A stretch of 64,000 nt of DNA. It comes from Micromonospora sp. NBC_01796. GTDB lineage: Bacteria; Actinomycetota; Actinomycetes; Mycobacteriales; Micromonosporaceae. The stretch lies in assembly GCF_035917455.1 (NCBI RefSeq), contig NZ_CP109078.1, positions 5,936,001 through 6,000,000 on the forward strand. Reading direction: 5' to 3'. Positions 14,092 to 23,858 of the stretch are shown piece by piece. Under the pieces are notes generated by a model. It was not told the DNA's origin, did no database searches, and saw only the letters and a list, made by a program, of their open reading frames with translations. The translations under genes were made by a program, and so were the position numbers. The stretch's first letter is position 1. Every line of letters starts with the position of its first letter.

Positions 14092-15849
14092 ATGACTCAT
14101 AGTTCTCGTTCCCCATCCCCGGCCCGGCTACCAACGAGTGCCACCACAAGCCGCCCGCACCGCGTCTGCGCGATCCGTGGCGGCGCCGTCCGGTTCGCCG
14201 AACGCACCGTACTCAGCGGTGTGGACCTTGTCGTGGGAGCTTCTGAGCGGATTGCGGTGATCGGCGACAACGGCGCCGGCAAGTCGACACTTCTCGGCGT
14301 CATCGCGGGAACCGTCAGCCTGACCGCTGGCGAACGACTGGTCGAGTTGCCCGGTGGGTTCGCGCTCGCCGAACAACGGCCCGACTTCCCGCCCGACGCG
14401 ACGGTCGCCGGAGCGCTCGACGAGCTGCTCGCTGACGTACACCGGATCGAGTCCGAGATACAGGAAACCGCCGAAAGAGTTGCCCACGCGGAGGTTGACG
14501 AGCAACCCGCCTTCCTCGATCGGCTGAGCGCGGCGATGGATCGTTTCGAGGCGAGGGACGGGTACCACCTCGACCAAAGGGTGGACGCGGCGCTCGACCA
14601 GCTCGGACTCGGCGGGCTCGACCGTGCTCGGCCTGTCAGGTCGCTCTCCGGTGGCGAGCGTGCGCGGCTCGCCCTCGCGGCGGCGATGTCGTCGGAGGCG
14701 GAGCTGCTGCTGCTCGACGAGCCGACGAACGATCTTGATGACGCAGGCATCGCCTGGCTCGAAGATCGCCTTTCGAGACACCGAGGTGCCCTCGTGGTGG
14801 TGACACACGACCGCGTCTTCCTCGACAGGTTCGCCACGGCCCTCATCCGCGTCGAGGACGGCGCCCTGCGGCGTTACGGCGACAGCTATACGGGCTACCT
14901 CGCCGCACGTGAAGCCGAGCGACGGCGGCTACTGGAGGAGCACGAGGAATGGCGGCAGGAGTTGGTACGCAACGAAGCACTCATCGCCGCCAACGCATTC
15001 CGCCTCGATTCGACCCCACAGAAGCGGGAGCGGGCCATCTTCGGTCACGCCGCGTTCCGCGCGCGCAGCCGCGACCACGGTGCGATGCGACGGATCGGGA
15101 TGGCGAAGGGGCGCGTTGCGCGCCTTCGCGCCAACCCGGCACCGCGGCCAGCGGACCCGCTCCGCTTCCTGGCACCGTTCACCGGTGATGGACCGCCGGA
15201 GGCCGGCGACGACTCCGGCGCGGGGGCGCTGCTGCTCGCGGCGGACGCAGTGCGTCTCGGCGTCGACGGAAGAGGGCCGCGGCTCACACTCGACTCGCTG
15301 GAAGTCCGGGCGGGGGAGCGATGGCTCATCTCGGGGCCGAACGGTGCGGGCAAGACGACGCTACTCCGGCTGCTCGCAGGCGAACTCACCCCACATCAGG
15401 GCACGGTCTGGCGTAGTCCCGACATCCGCGCGGCGTGGTTGCGTCAGGATCTCGCGACCGGCTCCCGAAAGACCCTCCTCGATGCCTTCGCAGACGCGAT
15501 CGACGCGTACCACGACGACGCCGCGCAGTCACTGCTCAGGCTGGGCCTGTTCCACCCCGACGACCTGGCCCGGAGGCTCACCGAGATGTCGATCGGGCAA
15601 CGCAGACGGTACGAGGTCGCCGTCGCGGTTACGGCGCCAAGTGACATTCTGTTGCTCGATGAGCCTACGAATCACCTGAACCCGGAACTCGTCGAGCAAT
15701 TGGAGCACGCCCTGCTCGACTATCCGGGTGCTGTGCTCACCGTGACTCATGACCGACGCTGGCGTGAACGCGCGACAACCGCCGGCCACCTGCGCAGAAT
15801 CCACGTGTTGCCCGGAGGGGACGTCTCGGCGATGCCGTCGACAGGCTGA
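14092..15849 (+). CDS. ABC-F ribosome-protection protein (antibiotic resistance type)
   Basis: The 585-residue protein has two ABC domains and no membrane segment, as expected for ABC-F. Domain 1 has Walker A GDNGAGKST, signature LSGGERARLALA and Walker B LLLLDEPTNDLD. Domain 2 has GPNGAGKTT, signature-like MSIGQRRRYEVA and ILLLDEPTNHLN. Between them lies an Arg/Glu-rich linker of about 90 residues (EAERRRLLEEHEEWRQELVR). This is the P-site tRNA interaction motif region that enters the peptidyl-transferase area to dislodge macrolides, lincosamides or pleuromutilins in this class. The ATG with GAGGAG eight bases upstream is preferred to a GTG directly before it and an ATG 25 codons upstream. 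The structured leader suggests drug induction. The drug class cannot be read. Confidence 0.85.
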   Translation: MTHSSRSPSPARLPTSATTSRPHRVCAIRGGAVRFAERTVLSGVDLVVGASERIAVIGDNGAGKSTLLGVIAGTVSLTAGERLVELPGGFALAEQRPDFPPDATVAGALDELLADVHRIESEIQETAERVAHAEVDEQPAFLDRLSAAMDRFEARDGYHLDQRVDAALDQLGLGGLDRARPVRSLSGGERARLALAAAMSSEAELLLLDEPTNDLDDAGIAWLEDRLSRHRGALVVVTHDRVFLDRFATALIRVEDGALRRYGDSYTGYLAAREAERRRLLEEHEEWRQELVRNEALIAANAFRLDSTPQKRERAIFGHAAFRARSRDHGAMRRIGMAKGRVARLRANPAPRPADPLRFLAPFTGDGPPEAGDDSGAGALLLAADAVRLGVDGRGPRLTLDSLEVRAGERWLISGPNGAGKTTLLRLLAGELTPHQGTVWRSPDIRAAWLRQDLATGSRKTLLDAFADAIDAYHDDAAQSLLRLGLFHPDDLARRLTEMSIGQRRRYEVAVAVTAPSDILLLDEPTNHLNPELVEQLEHALLDYPGAVLTVTHDRRWRERATTAGHLRRIHVLPGGDVSAMPSTG

Positions 15850-15997
15850 ACCCGGATCGGGTGCCACAGCATCGACCGGGGGCCTGGCCGGCGGGCGTCG
15901 AGACCGGCCCGCCCACCGTTGTCCGATCGCTGTGGACCACAGCGTGACCGAACAGGGACGGCAGGTCGGCCAGGGCCTCCGGCTGACTGGGCCCTCG

Positions 15998-16039
15998 CCG
16001 TGAATCCGGTCGGTCGTGGCTTGGCGATCGGATTCACGG
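15998..16039 (+). terminator. 15-bp hairpin terminator
   Basis: CCGTGAATCCGGTCG pairs with CGATCGGATTCACGG with one G-U pair across a 12-base loop, about 150 bases after the ABC-F stop. Confidence 0.65.
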
Positions 16040-16137
16040 CGGCCCTCCCGATCGAGCCCGGTGGTCGCCACTCGTGGCGATCCCTGGGCCCGACCCCGTT
16101 CATGTGCTCGATATGCCTTCCGAAGACCCCGACTGCC

Positions 16138-16719
16138 TCAGCAGACCTGGATCGCGTCGGCCTTGTCGTTGTTGGCGTCGCCCACGTAGGTGCTCTGCCT
16201 CGGCGACGGCTCCGACCAGATCCACTGCGGGGAGCTGCCCACGTAGTTGTAGACGACCGAGACCGCCCCGCCGGTCTGGTTGTTGTGCCAGGAGCTGGCC
16301 TGGTCCCGGAACCCGTAGTTCGGCAGATACTCGCTGATGCAATCGGTGAACGTGAGCCGGCGACCGTCGAAGTTGGAGTGCTCGTACAGGCAGGTCCAGC
16401 CCCTCGCGCAGTTGGCGGTGCCGAGCGGCGCGATCTTCTCGCCCGGAGCGAGGGCGGCCCTGGAACCGGGCTGCGGGATGGTCAGCACCACACGCCCACC
16501 CCGCCAGGCGATCTCGTTCGTTGAGATCTGCGTGCCGCCGTAGGCCTTGATGTGGGCGCTGATGTCCGATTGCAGCTTGACCTCGGCACTGGACATGCCG
16601 GCCTGCGGTGCCGCCGACGCTGCCGATGCTCCGGCGGTGATGGCGAAGAGCCCAGTGATCAGGACGACCAGCAGGCGCGCGGCGATCGGTCTGCGGGTGC
16701 GGTTCGGGATCGGTGTCAT
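16138..16719 (-). CDS. Secreted peptidase inhibitor family I36 protein
   Basis: The 193-residue precursor carries a Sec signal (RRPIAARLLVVLITGLFAIT, cleavage near ASAAPQA). It has a C-terminal beta/gamma-crystallin-like I36 domain with paired Cys: NCARGWTCLYEHSNFDGRRL, TFTDCISEYLPNYGFRDQAS and VSVVYNYVG, ending AIQVC. The family includes the Streptomyces metalloproteinase inhibitor SMPI, which blocks extracellular metalloproteases. The linker region of about 60 residues before the domain includes a short PGSRAALAPGEKIAPLG phrase often seen in these secreted proteins. GGAGG five bases before the ATG fixes the start. Monocistronic. Confidence 0.82.
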   Translation of the reverse strand: MTPIPNRTRRPIAARLLVVLITGLFAITAGASAASAAPQAGMSSAEVKLQSDISAHIKAYGGTQISTNEIAWRGGRVVLTIPQPGSRAALAPGEKIAPLGTANCARGWTCLYEHSNFDGRRLTFTDCISEYLPNYGFRDQASSWHNNQTGGAVSVVYNYVGSSPQWIWSEPSPRQSTYVGDANNDKADAIQVC

Positions 16720-17189
16720 GGCGTCCTCCAGCGAAGTGATGTGGATGGAGCGGATCCGACCGGGCGGTGGCTGTGTCCACCGGTCCGGCCGCAACTCCTG
16801 GTCTGAGGATTTCGAACATCACTAAGCGCTTTCGTAACCATTCGCTATGTCGCCGACATACTCGACGCCCACTCGGTGTGACCAGATCATGGCTCCGCCA
16901 CGGCCATGTCGATCGCGCAACCGGTGTCTCCCGATCGCGCACCAGCGCAGGCACTGGTCAGCGAGGTCATCGATATTCGCCTCAGGACCGCACGTCAGTG
17001 AACCGACAGCAGCGGTGATGGTGCATAGCCGGTCCGGCCAGGGAAGTCCTGCCCGGACCCGGGACCCTTCCGGCAACTCCCTGGGGCGGTTCCTGTGGGT
17101 CCGTGCGTCGCTGGTCCCGCTGTAGCGGGGGTTGGTCCGGGCACCGAGATCGGGGACCGTCCGGGGGCCGGGCCCGACGGTGCCGGCGC
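16720..17189. other. Intergenic, possible gene scrap
   Basis: A minus-strand frame ending at 16822 (ANIDDLADQCLRWCAIGRHRL, then GAMIWSHRVGVEYVGDIANG) looks protein-like but has no start or family match. An imperfect GGCACCG/CGGTGCC pairing near 17137-17187 could serve as terminator for the aldo/keto reductase operon. Confidence 0.35.
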
Positions 17190-18173
17190 TCAGAACCAGG
17201 TGGGCATGCGGGGCACGTACGGCTCCTCCAGCGAGCGGATCTCCTCCTCGCTGAGCTGGATGTCGAGCGAGGCCACGGCGTCGGCCAGGTGGTGGGGCTT
17301 GGTGGCGCCCACGATCGGTGCCGAGACGACGGGGTTCTTCAGCACCCAGGCCATGGCGACCTGCGCCATGGGTACGTCGCGGGCCTCGGCGATCCGTTGC
17401 ACGGTGTCGACGATGGCTTGGTCGCTGTCGAGGAACAGTGGCCGGCCCTTGGGGTCGACGACGGGGTAGTCCTTCCCGCGGCGGGTGGAGGGCTGCTCTC
17501 CCCAGGGACGGGCGACCCAGCCTGCCGCCAGGGGGCTCCAGGGGATGCTTCCCACGCCTTGCGCGGCGAGCAGGCCGAACATCTCCCGCTCTTCCTCGCG
17601 GTGTATCAGGCTGTACTGGTCCTGCATGGACACGAACCGGGTCCACCCGCCCGTGTCTGCGGCGTGCTGCATCGTGGCGAACTGCCATGCCCACATCGAC
17701 GAGGCTCCGATGTAGCGGGCCTTGCCGGCCTTGACCACGTCGTGCAGGGCCTCCATCGTCTCCTCGACCGGTGTCTCGGGGTCGAAGCGGTGGATCTGGT
17801 ACAGGTCGATGTAGTCGGTGTCCAGGCGCCTGAGGGACGCGTCGATCTGTTCCATCACCGCTTTGCGGGACAGGCCCGATCCACCGGGGCCCGGGTGCAT
17901 CGGCTGGAACAGCTTGGTGGCCAGCACGATGTCGTCGCGCTGGACGTACTTCTTCAGAGCGCGTCCGACGATCTCCTCCGAGGTGCCCAGGCCGTAGATG
18001 TTCGCGGTGTCCCAGAACGTGATGCCCAGATCGACAGCCTGCTCGAAGATCGGCTCGGCCTGTTCATCATCCAGCACCCACGGCATGCGCTTGGCGGGGT
18101 CGCCGAAGCTCATGCAGCCCAGGGCGATGCGGCTGACCTTCAGTCCCGACGATCCGAGGCGGGTGTATTGCAC
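17190..18173 (-). CDS. Aldo/keto reductase (AKR), first of three in the region
   Basis: The 327-residue (alpha/beta)8 NADPH-dependent oxidoreductase has the AKR tetrad in context: Asp in FWDTANIYGLGTSEE, Tyr in the same segment, Lys in LATKLFQPM and His in LYQIHRFDPETPVEE. The C-terminal NADPH clamp is SAPIVGATKPHHLADAV. It matches the AKR11/YghZ-like group and is full length. It lies 64 bases downstream of a second AKR on the same strand, forming a two-gene operon that diverges from a MmyB-like regulator. The physiological carbonyl substrate is unknown. Confidence 0.88.
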   Translation of the reverse strand: MQYTRLGSSGLKVSRIALGCMSFGDPAKRMPWVLDDEQAEPIFEQAVDLGITFWDTANIYGLGTSEEIVGRALKKYVQRDDIVLATKLFQPMHPGPGGSGLSRKAVMEQIDASLRRLDTDYIDLYQIHRFDPETPVEETMEALHDVVKAGKARYIGASSMWAWQFATMQHAADTGGWTRFVSMQDQYSLIHREEEREMFGLLAAQGVGSIPWSPLAAGWVARPWGEQPSTRRGKDYPVVDPKGRPLFLDSDQAIVDTVQRIAEARDVPMAQVAMAWVLKNPVVSAPIVGATKPHHLADAVASLDIQLSEEEIRSLEEPYVPRMPTWF

Positions 18174-18237
18174 GATTCACGTCCTTCTCTCCAATTTCGG
18201 GCCTCGCAGCCCGACATGGCGGGGGTTTGGGGGCTGA

Positions 18238-19215
18238 TCAGCGTTCGAGGAGGCGCATGCCGGCCTCGTCATGGGTGTTGCCCGACGCGGGCGTCAGGTT
18301 GTTCAACTGCTCGATCTGGCCGCGTGTCAGTTTCACGGCGTCGGCGGCGGTGTTCTCCTCGACGCGGACGACGCGCTTGGTGCCGGGGATCGGGGCGATA
18401 TCGTCGCCCTGGGCGAGCAGCCAGGCCAAGGCGACCTGGGCGGGGGTGGCACCGGCCTGGTCGGCGACGGTTTGGACCTCGTCGGCGACACGCAGGTTGC
18501 GCTGGAAGTTCTCGCCGGTGAACCGGGGGTTGTCCTTGCGCCAGTCGGTGTCGTCGAACTCGGCGGTGGAGCGGATCTTTCCGGTGAGGAATCCGTGTCC
18601 CAGCGGCGAGTAGGGCACCAAACCGATGTTGAGCTCGCGCAGCACAGGGAGAACGCGTGCCTCCGGGTCCCTGGTCCACAGGGAGTACTCGGTCTGGACG
18701 GCGGCGACCGGGTGGACGGCGTGAGCCCGGCGAATCGTCTCCGGACCGGCCTCCGAGAGGCCGATCTGGCGGATCTTGCCCTCGGTGATCAGCTCGGCCA
18801 GTGCCCCGATGGTCTCCTCGATCGGGACCTGGGGGTCGACACGGTGCTGGTAGTACAGGTCGATGTAGTCGGTGCTCAGCCGATTCAGAGAGCCTTCGAC
18901 GGCGGTACGGATGCTGGCCGGGCTGCTGTCGAGCTGCCCGGAGGGACGGCCGGTGTGGGAGAGGAAACCGAACTTCGTCGCCAGGACCACCTCCTCGCGG
19001 CGTCCCTTGAGAGCCTGACCGACCAGTACCTCGTTGGTGTAGGGGCCGTAGACCTCGGCTGTGTCGAGGAACGTGACACCCAGGTCCAGGGCCCGGTGAA
19101 TGGTGCGGATCGACTCGGCCTCGTCGGTCCCGGAGCCGGTGTAACCGTGGGACATACCCATTGCACCCAGACCAATGCGGGAAACATTCAGGTCACCGAG
19201 CGTTATGTGTTGCAC
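18238..19215 (-). CDS. Aldo/keto reductase, second copy
   Basis: A GTG with GGAG eight bases upstream opens a protein of about 325 residues beginning VQHITLGDLNVSRIGLGAMG. Catalytic residues are in [24 protein letters not shown] and [15 protein letters not shown]; the cofactor motif is IAPIPGTKRVVRVEENTAA. It belongs to the AKR13-type group common in soil bacteria. Upstream in-frame codons continue but lack a binding site. It is first in an operon with the next AKR and divergent from a MmyB-like XRE regulator, an arrangement often linked to control of the reductases by that regulator. Confidence 0.88.
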   Translation of the reverse strand: MQHITLGDLNVSRIGLGAMGMSHGYTGSGTDEAESIRTIHRALDLGVTFLDTAEVYGPYTNEVLVGQALKGRREEVVLATKFGFLSHTGRPSGQLDSSPASIRTAVEGSLNRLSTDYIDLYYQHRVDPQVPIEETIGALAELITEGKIRQIGLSEAGPETIRRAHAVHPVAAVQTEYSLWTRDPEARVLPVLRELNIGLVPYSPLGHGFLTGKIRSTAEFDDTDWRKDNPRFTGENFQRNLRVADEVQTVADQAGATPAQVALAWLLAQGDDIAPIPGTKRVVRVEENTAADAVKLTRGQIEQLNNLTPASGNTHDEAGMRLLER

Positions 19216-19435
19216 AGTGTTGCTCCATTTCAACTCGGGACACGATGGGGTCTTGCACTCGACACCGACTTTCGTTGTACTCCGGTACCCGTGAGCCGGG
19301 GGACGTACGGCCGCAGGTCGGTGTGATCCCACCCTCGTCCGAACTCGGCGCAGGTGGCAGGCCGCGCCGTTCGGGGTAATGACAGGGCTCCCCAGGGTGC
19401 TGCCCGGCCGGTCAGCACGATGTGACACTGGAGTC

Positions 19436-20380
19436 ATGGCAGCTGAGCGCACCTCCGGCAGCGGCGAGAGCAGCGGCATGGAGCTGGGCCGGTTCCTGCG
19501 GGCCCGCCGCACCCAGACCAGCCCGGAGCAGGTCGGCCTCAGCGTCGGTGCCGGACTGCGCCGCACCCCGGGGCTACGTCGGGAGGAACTGGCGACCCTG
19601 TCCGGAATCAGCATCGACTACTACGTACGCCTGGAACGCGGCAAGGAGACCCATCCCAGTCCCTCCGTCCTCGACGCCCTCGCCCGCGCCCTGCAGCTGG
19701 ACGATCAGGAGCACCACCACCTGCGGGAGCTGGCCGCCCGAGCCGCCCGTTACGCGCCCGAGCCGCCGCCCGCCCCCAGCCGAACCGTGCGCCCCCACCT
19801 CAAGGTGCTGCTGGACTCGATACGCCCCAACCCGGCCTACATCATCAGCCGCAGTATGGAGATCGTCGCGTGGAACCCCGGCGGCCTCGCGCTGTACGCG
19901 GGTCTGGGCGACTGGCCCGCCAGGCAGCGCAACCTCGCGCGCTACCTTTTCCTGCACCCCGCCGCCCGCATACTGTTCCCCGACTGGGACAACCAGGTCC
20001 GAACGTGCGTATCCCGGCTGCGCGCCGTCGCCGGCACCGCGCCCGACGCCCCCGACCTGACCAACCTCGTCGGCGAACTCCTCCTCAAGAGCCCCGACTT
20101 CGCCAGGCTCTGGGAGCGCTACGACGTGACCGGCCGCAAGATCGTGCAGAAGACTTTCCAGCACCCTCACGTCGGCACGATCACCCTCACCGGCCAGTCC
20201 ATGCAGTTGGAGGGCACACCGGGCCAGCGCCTCAGTGTGTACGTCGCCGAACCCGGCACCCCCGACCACGACGCCCTGCTGCTGCTCGACCTGACCGCAC
20301 CGCTGCCGGCCACACCCGCACCGGCGCCGGATCCAGAACCTGATCGTGCCAAGCCCCGAGGCGATTCCCAGGCGCCGTGA
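19436..20380 (+). CDS. MmyB-like XRE transcriptional regulator
   Basis: The 314-residue protein has an N-terminal XRE helix-turn-helix (ELGRFLRARR, then RREELATLSGISIDYYVRLE with the conserved YxxLERG turn, residues about 20-90). A C-terminal MLTR/MmyB ligand-binding domain follows (VLLDSIRPNPAYIISRSMEI, WNPGGLALY, then FPDWDNQVRTCVSRLRAVAG and HPHVGTITLTGQSMQL). The fold binds a small hydrophobic ligand in a PAS-like pocket. The ATG 19 codons in is chosen because CTGGAG lies just before it. It is divergent from the AKR pair, so regulation of those genes and itself is likely (inference). Confidence 0.85.
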   Translation: MAAERTSGSGESSGMELGRFLRARRTQTSPEQVGLSVGAGLRRTPGLRREELATLSGISIDYYVRLERGKETHPSPSVLDALARALQLDDQEHHHLRELAARAARYAPEPPPAPSRTVRPHLKVLLDSIRPNPAYIISRSMEIVAWNPGGLALYAGLGDWPARQRNLARYLFLHPAARILFPDWDNQVRTCVSRLRAVAGTAPDAPDLTNLVGELLLKSPDFARLWERYDVTGRKIVQKTFQHPHVGTITLTGQSMQLEGTPGQRLSVYVAEPGTPDHDALLLLDLTAPLPATPAPAPDPEPDRAKPRGDSQAP

Positions 20381-20428
20381 CAGGTCGGCGGTCCCGGATC
20401 TGATCGGCGGCGTCGTGCAAGGGGGTAC

Positions 20429-20440
20429 GGACAGGGACCC
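20429..20440. promoter_or_regulatory. Shared motif GGACAGGGACCC, copy 1
   Basis: The motif sits inside an imperfect GGGGGT...ACCCCC repeat. It covers the -35 position relative to TAGCCT (20463-20468) and the ATG of the second MmyB-like regulator, so it is a good candidate operator for autoregulation. Confidence 0.45.
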
Positions 20441-20473
20441 CCTCTGCGCCGGGCGAGCCGCCTAGCCTGGGGT

Positions 20474-21352
20474 ATGGACAACCGAAGTGAGGTCCGAGCG
20501 TTCCTCAGCTCACGCCGGGCGAAGGTCAGCCCGGAGCAGGCAGGCATCCCCCCGTACGGCAACCGCAGGGTCGCCGGGTTGCGCCGTGGCGAGGTCGCCG
20601 CGCTCGCCGGGGTGAGCGTCGAGTACTACACCCGCCTGGAGCGCGGCAACCTTGCGGGGGCCTCCGAGAGCGTCCTGGACGCCGTCGCCCGCGCGCTGCA
20701 GCTCGACGACACCGAGACCGCGCACCTGCACCATCTGGCCCGCGCCGCCGGCCCGGCATCGGCACGTACCCGCGCTCGCCGTGAGAAGGCGCCCGAGATC
20801 CGGCCCGCGGTCCGCCGGGTGCTGGATTCGATGACCGGCGTGCCCGCGTTCCTGCGCAACCACCGCTTCGACATCCTCGCCGCGAACCCGCTGGGCATGG
20901 CGCTCTACGCACCCATGTTCGCGACGAGCACGACGCTGCCGACAAATTCGATGCGGTTCAACTTTCTGGATCCGCACGCCCGGGTGTTCTATCCGGAGTG
21001 GGCGCAGATGGCCCGCTTTGCCGTTGCCGCGCTGCGCATCGCCGCCGCCCGGAACCCGGACGACCGGCACCTGATGAACCTGATCGGCGAGCTGTCCATG
21101 CGCAGCGAGCCCTTCCGTGCCTGGTGGGCTGCTCAGGACGTCTACGTGCACCGTAACGGCACGAAGCGTTTCCGTCATCCGGCGGTCGGCGAGCTGGATC
21201 TGGCCTACGAAGCGCTCGAAGTCCCCGGCGACGGGGCACTGACCATCGTGACCTACTCCGCCGAGCCGGGGACGCCGTCGGGCGATGGCCTCGAACTGCT
21301 CGCCACCTGGGCGGCTACCCAGGAGAACGCCATGCCCCGTGCCCCGCGGTGA
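20474..21352 (+). CDS. MmyB-like XRE transcriptional regulator, second copy
   Basis: The 292-residue protein has the same two-part layout as its neighbour. The XRE domain includes GLRRGEVAALAGVSVEYYTRLERG. The MmyB ligand-binding domain includes RRVLDSMTGVPAFLRNHRFD, ANPLGMALYAPMF, FYPEWAQMARFAVAALR and HPAVGELDLAYEALEVPGDG. A -10-like TAGCCT ends five bases before the ATG and no Shine-Dalgarno is seen, so the mRNA may be leaderless. It lies head-to-tail with the first regulator but with its own promoter, and convergent with the flavodoxin gene ten bases away. It probably governs the Tat flavodoxin/AKR pair downstream (inference from the shared motif). Confidence 0.85.
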   Translation: MDNRSEVRAFLSSRRAKVSPEQAGIPPYGNRRVAGLRRGEVAALAGVSVEYYTRLERGNLAGASESVLDAVARALQLDDTETAHLHHLARAAGPASARTRARREKAPEIRPAVRRVLDSMTGVPAFLRNHRFDILAANPLGMALYAPMFATSTTLPTNSMRFNFLDPHARVFYPEWAQMARFAVAALRIAAARNPDDRHLMNLIGELSMRSEPFRAWWAAQDVYVHRNGTKRFRHPAVGELDLAYEALEVPGDGALTIVTYSAEPGTPSGDGLELLATWAATQENAMPRAPR

Positions 21353-21361
21353 CGTGCTGTT

Positions 21362-22060
21362 TCAGCGGGTGGGCAGGCCGGCGCGGCGCAGCCAGGCCGC
21401 GACGGCGGGCTCGGCGTCGGCGACTTCCTCTCCGCGTACGGCCAGGCCCTCGCCGAGCGTCGCGCCGGGGCAGGACGCCGCGTAGTCGCGTTCGGTGGTG
21501 CCGAGACCGCTCATCGCGTACGTGGTGAGCGGGTGGACGGTCTTGCCGGTGAAATCGAGGCCCTCGACGAACGTTGTCATGATCATGGGTGCTCGGACGT
21601 TCCAGATCGGGCTGCCCAGCACCACCGTGTCGTAGCGTTCGATCGAGGTCAGCGGGTTGGCGATCTCCGGCCGAGAATCCGACTCCTGCTCCCGTACGTT
21701 GCGCGCGACCGTCGGTTCATAGTCGTCGGGATACGGGTCAGCAGCCTCGATGCGGTGCACGTCGCAGCCGGTCAGGCGGCCGATCATGCGTGCCACGACC
21801 TCCGTGTTGCCGACCTCCAGACGCCGACGACCGCCGTTGAAGTAGTTCTCTCCCGCCCGGGAGAAGTACACCAACAGCATCGCGTCCCCCACGGCAGACG
21901 GCGGAACGGGGGCGCCTCCCGATGCGCTGCCGGTCGCCGGAGTGGCTCCGGGCGAGTCGACAGGGGAGTCGGTGCAGGCGCTCGACAGCGTGCCGGCCGC
22001 GGTCCCGGCGGCGCCGAGTAGCGCGCTTCGAAGGATCGCGCGACGCGAGTGCGTTTTCAT
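21362..22060 (-). CDS. Tat-exported flavodoxin-like protein
   Basis: The 232-residue precursor starts MKTHSRRAILRSALLGAAG, a twin-arginine signal, followed by LSSAC, a marginal lipobox. Some 40 low-complexity residues lead to a flavodoxin domain: phosphate-binding loop LLVYFSRAGENYF, then VVLGSPIWNVRAPMIMTTFV and the strand-5 region VHPLTTYAMSGLGTTERDYA. This is the Flavodoxin_4 type, which binds FMN. Export of a folded flavoprotein fits the Tat signal. A further 11 in-frame codons upstream lack a binding site, whereas AAGGTGG precedes this ATG. It is convergent with the regulator and followed in the region by a Tat-exported AKR, suggesting a cell-surface redox pair. Confidence 0.82.
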   Translation of the reverse strand: MKTHSRRAILRSALLGAAGTAAGTLSSACTDSPVDSPGATPATGSASGGAPVPPSAVGDAMLLVYFSRAGENYFNGGRRRLEVGNTEVVARMIGRLTGCDVHRIEAADPYPDDYEPTVARNVREQESDSRPEIANPLTSIERYDTVVLGSPIWNVRAPMIMTTFVEGLDFTGKTVHPLTTYAMSGLGTTERDYAASCPGATLGEGLAVRGEEVADAEPAVAAWLRRAGLPTR

Positions 22061-22299
22061 CGTCTCACCACCTTTTTTCGGATTTGCCGCCACCGGTACG
22101 GATGCGGCCCATGGTCAGGGCTCGGCAGGTTCGTCGTCGCGGTCCAGGACTGCCCGGCACGAGCGTCGAGGAACACGAACCGGGCGTGGTTGGGTGCGCC
22201 GGACTGCTCGTGGAGCGGTGCGAACACGGGACGGCCCGGCCAAGTGCGTTGGCGGCCAGCAGAGCGGGCCCCGCCCACCCAGCCCGCCCGTCCGGTGTG

Positions 22300-23858
<1,559 letters not shown>

